DNA of 64,000 bases, from positions 1 through 64,000 of the forward strand of contig NZ_SSHJ01000022.1 in the NCBI RefSeq assembly GCF_005925345.1, written 5' to 3'. Every line of letters begins with the position of its first letter. Within the stretch, counting starts at the first letter, position 1. Of the stretch, positions 60,550 to 64,000 are shown in pieces. The position numbers and the translations under genes are program-made. The stretch comes from Pedobacter ureilyticus. GTDB taxonomy: Bacteria > Bacteroidota > Bacteroidia > Sphingobacteriales > Sphingobacteriaceae. The notes beneath the pieces were generated by a model, which worked only from the letters and a program-made list of their open reading frames with translations, was not told the origin of the DNA and did no database searches.

Positions 60550-62967
60550 TTAAAACTTATAGCTATACCCTAGCCTAAAAACCTGTGTTTCCAAGTAATC
60601 TGTACTGTTGTAGGTGAAACCATTTCCAATAATGCTCCTCTTTGTTTTAAGTGTACCCAAAATATCTGTTCCATTTAGGAAGAGTTCGCCTTTTCCTTTT
60701 TGAATCTGTTTCTTAATGCCCATATCCACAGAAAATCTTGAACCTATTGTTCCCTGCGGGATGATATCTTTGGCCAGATAAACACCGGAAAGCTGTACCT
60801 GTGTTCCGCCTTTTAGCTTGAATATATTGTTGAGCTTAAAATTTCCAGAGGTGATGCTTTCTTCTGCCATGTTATAAACCGTTGGCACGGGATATCTATT
60901 GGTGATCGTAAAAGCATCGATTTTGTTTCGATAGATTGCCGCACTGGTGTTAAATGAGTACCAAGGTGCGAGTTCCTGTTGAAGAACAACCTCTCCACCT
61001 GTTTGATAGCTTTTTCCAGCATTTTGGAAAATATTATAAAGTATGGTACTGCCCGGAACCTGTGTTGCAATCCGAGTAATCGTTGCATTGATCATTTTGT
61101 GGTAGAGAGATGAATAGATGTTTCCCTTTTTCCAGTTCAAACGGTAGCCCAGTTCAACTGTATTTGTAAACTGTGGTCGCAATGTCGGATTACCCACTTT
61201 TAACAGTTCGGGCTCATCATACTTCGGAAAAATACGGATATCAACCTCGTTAGGCCTATCAACCCTCCTATTGTAAAATATCGAAAGTTTGTTGTTCCCG
61301 TCAATTTTATAGGCCAATCTCAAATTTGGAAAGGGACGAGCATAATCATACCCATCGCTCTGATAGGTATTGTGGTTGGAATTAACATCATATTGTACTT
61401 TTACATATTCAAACCTTAAACCTGCTTCCATCTCAAAATGATTGGTCTCCAGCACATAATTGGCATAAGCGGCAGGAATGGTTTCCTTGTAATCTGCCCA
61501 TCCACCTGCGTTAACATCTATAGGCGAATTAAGACCTGGAAAAAACTGCATATCAGTCGGGATGGTTCTCCTCCTAAATTTTAGTCCCATTTCTATTCGT
61601 CCCTGTTTTAATGGTCTGATATAATCGAGGTTAAAGTCCGCTACATGTTCATCTGATAATAGTGCAAACGAATCCTCGCCCGTAAAAGTAGGCATGATGT
61701 TGGTGAAGAAATACTTTTCGTCTTCCCTATGCCAGGTGTAGTTAAAGCCTATGTTGAGCAAATGCCCTGGCTGACTGAATTTATGTTGATAGCTTGCCGA
61801 TCCTGTTGCCGTATATTTCACTTCATCCTCTAAAAACTGCCACAATCTTAACCGTTGCATGCCTCCATTGAAATACGGTATATCTCCCTTATCGATAATC
61901 TTTTCCCTGTTGAAATACCCAGAAATTGTCAAAGAATTATTGTCATTTGGATTCCAGTCAATGCCCGTTTTTACGGTTGTATAATCAGTTGTCCTGTTCC
62001 TTTTTACCTGTTGGTTGATGATAGTTCCATCAGTATAGGTTCTTGTTGCAAACTCGTTCCTATTTAAAGTTTGCGTATAAAGGTAATCGCCCTGCAAAAA
62101 GGTGTTCAGCTTGTTTTTCCTGTAATTGAGAGAGAGTGAGGGATTGATTTTTGGAGTTGCCTGAAACTGCGGACGGATGGTAGGCAGATTTTCTCTTCTT
62201 TCCCAAAGTGAGCCAAGTCCTGTCGTCAATCCGATCTTTCCATTAAAGCCTTCCTGTTTGTTCTTTTTATAGATGATATTGATAATCCCTGCATTACCAT
62301 TTGCATCATATTTTGACGATGGATTATTTATGATCTCTATTCTTTCTATTGCAGAGGCTGGAATATTGTCCAAGCCTGTTTGGGTGCCGAAACCTGTCAT
62401 CGCATTCTGCTTTCCATCAACCAGAACTGCAACCTTATCATTTCCACGAAGTTGGATCTTACCGTCCTGCAAGGTTACTCCCGGCAGGTTCTGCATCGCC
62501 TGCAAAACCGATCCTCCCGATTGGGCAACATTGTTTGCAAGGGTAAACGTTTTTTTGTCCATCTTATCCGATAGCCCATCTGTATTATTTTGACCGACAA
62601 CATTAACCGTATTCAGGGTCTGTGCATCTTCTGTTAAGATGATTTCGCCCAGGTCTAAAAAAGCATTTAGTGAGCCGACTGTAATATCTTGGCTTTTCTT
62701 CTGATAGCCAACAATGGTAAATTCAAGCGAGTAGTTTCCAGCTGAAAGATCTGCCAGTTTGAACCGACCTAGCGAGTCGGTGATCGTACCTGTGACAAAT
62801 TTCTGATCAGTTTTCTGTTTAACTATAACATTTGCATATTCAATCGGTGCCCTGTTCTTTGCATCCTTAACAATTCCAGATACGGTTACTTTTATACTTT
62901 GTGCATTTGAAAAGTAACATGTAAAAATCAATAACAAGAGCAGCAAAAATTTCTTCTTAAAAATCAT
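60550..62967 (-). CDS. TonB-dependent receptor-like outer-membrane beta-barrel protein
   Basis: An 805-residue precursor with a signal peptide ending CYFSNAQ. Residues about 25-120 are a carboxypeptidase-regulatory-like domain (VSGIVKDAKNRAPIEYANVI, GRFKLADLSAGNYSLEF). Residues about 130-230 are a TonB plug (VLQAMQNLPGVTLQDGKIQL, ERIEIINNPSSKYDANGNAG). The rest is an OMP_b-brl_3-type barrel ending FRLGYSYKF. The substrate is unknown; the class often imports peptides or metal complexes. It is cargo of the island, with 274 bp to the integrase stop. Confidence 0.92.
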   Translation of the reverse strand: MIFKKKFLLLLLLIFTCYFSNAQSIKVTVSGIVKDAKNRAPIEYANVIVKQKTDQKFVTGTITDSLGRFKLADLSAGNYSLEFTIVGYQKKSQDITVGSLNAFLDLGEIILTEDAQTLNTVNVVGQNNTDGLSDKMDKKTFTLANNVAQSGGSVLQAMQNLPGVTLQDGKIQLRGNDKVAVLVDGKQNAMTGFGTQTGLDNIPASAIERIEIINNPSSKYDANGNAGIINIIYKKNKQEGFNGKIGLTTGLGSLWERRENLPTIRPQFQATPKINPSLSLNYRKNKLNTFLQGDYLYTQTLNRNEFATRTYTDGTIINQQVKRNRTTDYTTVKTGIDWNPNDNNSLTISGYFNREKIIDKGDIPYFNGGMQRLRLWQFLEDEVKYTATGSASYQHKFSQPGHLLNIGFNYTWHREDEKYFFTNIMPTFTGEDSFALLSDEHVADFNLDYIRPLKQGRIEMGLKFRRRTIPTDMQFFPGLNSPIDVNAGGWADYKETIPAAYANYVLETNHFEMEAGLRFEYVKVQYDVNSNHNTYQSDGYDYARPFPNLRLAYKIDGNNKLSIFYNRRVDRPNEVDIRIFPKYDEPELLKVGNPTLRPQFTNTVELGYRLNWKKGNIYSSLYHKMINATITRIATQVPGSTILYNIFQNAGKSYQTGGEVVLQQELAPWYSFNTSAAIYRNKIDAFTITNRYPVPTVYNMAEESITSGNFKLNNIFKLKGGTQVQLSGVYLAKDIIPQGTIGSRFSVDMGIKKQIQKGKGELFLNGTDILGTLKTKRSIIGNGFTYNSTDYLETQVFRLGYSYKF

Positions 62968-63056
62968 AACTTAAATTTATGGGGTATTAATAGATTCCGT
63001 AATTTCAGTACATAGTTAATAGGCAAATCTGTTGGAAATTAGAAGTTGAAAACGCC

Positions 63057-63470
63057 ATGTGGAAATTTTATGCAATACTTTCGGCTTTTTTTGCGGCTGC
63101 AACTGCAATCTTGGCCAAAATCGGTATCAAAGGAGTAAGCGGAAATCTTGCAACCGCAGTAAGAACGATCATTATCCTTTTTATTGCCTGGGGAATAATC
63201 TCGGTTACAGGAGAAGTCCGCGAATTAAAGACACTTACAAAGAATAACCTCCTATTCCTTGGGTTATCTGGGATAGCAACTGGTCTTTCATGGATCTTCT
63301 ATTTCAAGGCACTGGAAACCGGAGAGGTATCAAAGGTTGCCCCGATAGATAAATTGAGCGTAGCAATTGGACTTGGTTTGGCATTTTTGATCTTAAAAGA
63401 ACCTATCGAAATCAAGACCCTGATTGGGGCTACACTTATTATAGCTGGAACAATTGTTATAATTTTATAG
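63057..63470 (+). CDS. Half-size EamA-family transporter
   Basis: A 137-residue membrane protein with about four to five helices, one EamA unit only (usual transporters have two). Motifs: AILSAFFAAATAILAKIGIK, SWIFYFKALETGEVSKVAPI and FLILKEPIEIKTLIGATLII. Single-domain members probably work as dimers, exporting metabolites or drugs. It is divergent from the receptor gene with 89 bp between them. Confidence 0.88.
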   Translation: MWKFYAILSAFFAAATAILAKIGIKGVSGNLATAVRTIIILFIAWGIISVTGEVRELKTLTKNNLLFLGLSGIATGLSWIFYFKALETGEVSKVAPIDKLSVAIGLGLAFLILKEPIEIKTLIGATLIIAGTIVIIL

Positions 63471-63595
63471 GAATACTGATTTGCTACAGAATTTAAACGT
63501 TAATTTACTTTAATGAACCATAATTGGCATACCTCTTAAAAAATATTGACACTTGCCAATTATAGCTCATCACCATTAAAAAGCAATAAACACTA

Positions 63596-64000
63596 ATGAA
63601 AATATTGGTCATAGAAGATGAAGAATCGCTTAGGGAAAGTATTGTTGTCTATCTAAAAGGTGAAGGCAACATTTGTGAAGTGGCAGGCACTTATTGGAAT
63701 GCAATGGAGAAGATCAACCTTTATAGTTATGACTGCATTCTGCTCGACCTTACTCTTCCCGGGGGCGATGGGCTTAAGATCCTGAGCGAAATCAAAAACC
63801 TGAACAAAACCGAAGGTGTGCTGATCATTTCCGCCAGGCATTCGCTGGATGATAAACTAAGTGGGCTGGAAATGGGTGCAGATGATTATCTGGTCAAGCC
63901 TTTCCATCTTTCAGAACTTAAGGCAAGGATCATGGCCATAGTAAGGAGAAAGAATTTTAGCGGAAGCAATTTAATGTCCTTCAACGAAATAAACTTAGAC
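63596..64000 (+). CDS. OmpR-family response regulator, truncated by window end
   Basis: 135 codons from ATG 63596 to the window edge. The receiver domain is complete: ILVIEDEESLRESIVVYLKG, DCILLDLTLPGGDGL (Asp about 51) and DDYLVKPFHLSELKARIMAI. The C-terminal DNA-binding winged helix would follow outside the window. A sensor kinase may lie next. It is part of the integrase-receptor-EamA island and may control the receptor. Confidence 0.92.
   Translation, partial: MKILVIEDEESLRESIVVYLKGEGNICEVAGTYWNAMEKINLYSYDCILLDLTLPGGDGLKILSEIKNLNKTEGVLIISARHSLDDKLSGLEMGADDYLVKPFHLSELKARIMAIVRRKNFSGSNLMSFNEINLD

Overview
The window looks like chromosome of a Bacteroidota member, most likely Sphingobacteriaceae (Pedobacter or a close relative). 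The signs are the AT-rich coding style, the absence of clear Shine-Dalgarno sequences, several TAnnTTTG-type -7 promoter boxes, signal peptides ending in AQ, DUF3857 and TonB/beta-barrel proteins, futalosine menaquinone genes, and many short intergenic repeats of the kind common in this phylum. The genus call is inference.

Left edge (1-1.05 kb): the N-terminus of an IS1182-like transposase with an in-frame stop, then a single DUF695-like gene bracketed by two long imperfect inverted repeats that resemble integron attC sites. 1.1-6.0 kb: a DPP-IV-like S9 peptidase, two tandem NodB deacetylase lipoproteins and a GreA/GreB-like factor. 6.0-6.5 kb: five tandem ~75-bp repeats. 6.6-12.5 kb: nitroreductase, DUF2975/HTH pair, HEAT-like protein, AraC-MGMT fusion, four-helix-bundle protein, AlkB-like dioxygenase and a degenerate DEAD-box protein. 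12.7-19.9 kb: ECF sigma factor with its membrane partner and a small lipoprotein, a second S9 peptidase, ThuA-like protein, DinB-like protein and truA. 20-24.5 kb, mostly minus strand: tRNA-Arg, DNA polymerase IV, hydrolase, barrel lipoprotein, RluA-type pseudouridine synthase, lipoprotein. 24.6-31.5 kb: CPA1 antiporter, two bestrophins, histone-deacetylase-like protein, kynureninase, exonuclease. 31.6-40.5 kb: a tandem DUF3857/transglutaminase pair, three thioredoxin-fold proteins, NlpC/P60 and mutS. 40.8-46.5 kb: 2H phosphoesterase, a histone-H1-like tailed protein, a single-domain response regulator, mqnA, a phosphatase, mqnE and a thioesterase. 46.5-47.8 kb: a REP/RAYT transposase unit. 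48-54 kb: a MATE transporter behind a candidate leader peptide, then the wall genes ddl, PASTA and mltG, followed by a YbgC-type thioesterase and a YihY-family protein. 54.2-58.5 kb: tRNA-Ser, a TPR sensor kinase, mtaB, ubiX.

58.7 kb to the end: tRNA-Lys followed directly by a tyrosine recombinase, an outer-membrane receptor, a half-size EamA transporter and an OmpR-type response regulator cut by the window edge. This is probably the left end of an integrated island whose right end lies outside the window.

Functional themes are peptidoglycan building and remodelling (ddl, PASTA, mltG, NlpC, NodB), futalosine menaquinone synthesis (mqnA, mqnE, with ubiX), alkylation repair (AraC-MGMT, AlkB), mismatch repair and translesion synthesis (mutS, dinB), and RNA modification (truA, RluA-type, mtaB). 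Convergent gene ends carry REP-like palindromes, one RAYT gene is present, and telomere-like CTAATAC arrays occupy several gaps. The most promising leads are the attC-like cassette, the RxR leader peptide ahead of the MATE gene, the REP/RAYT unit, and the pseudo-transglutaminase pair.
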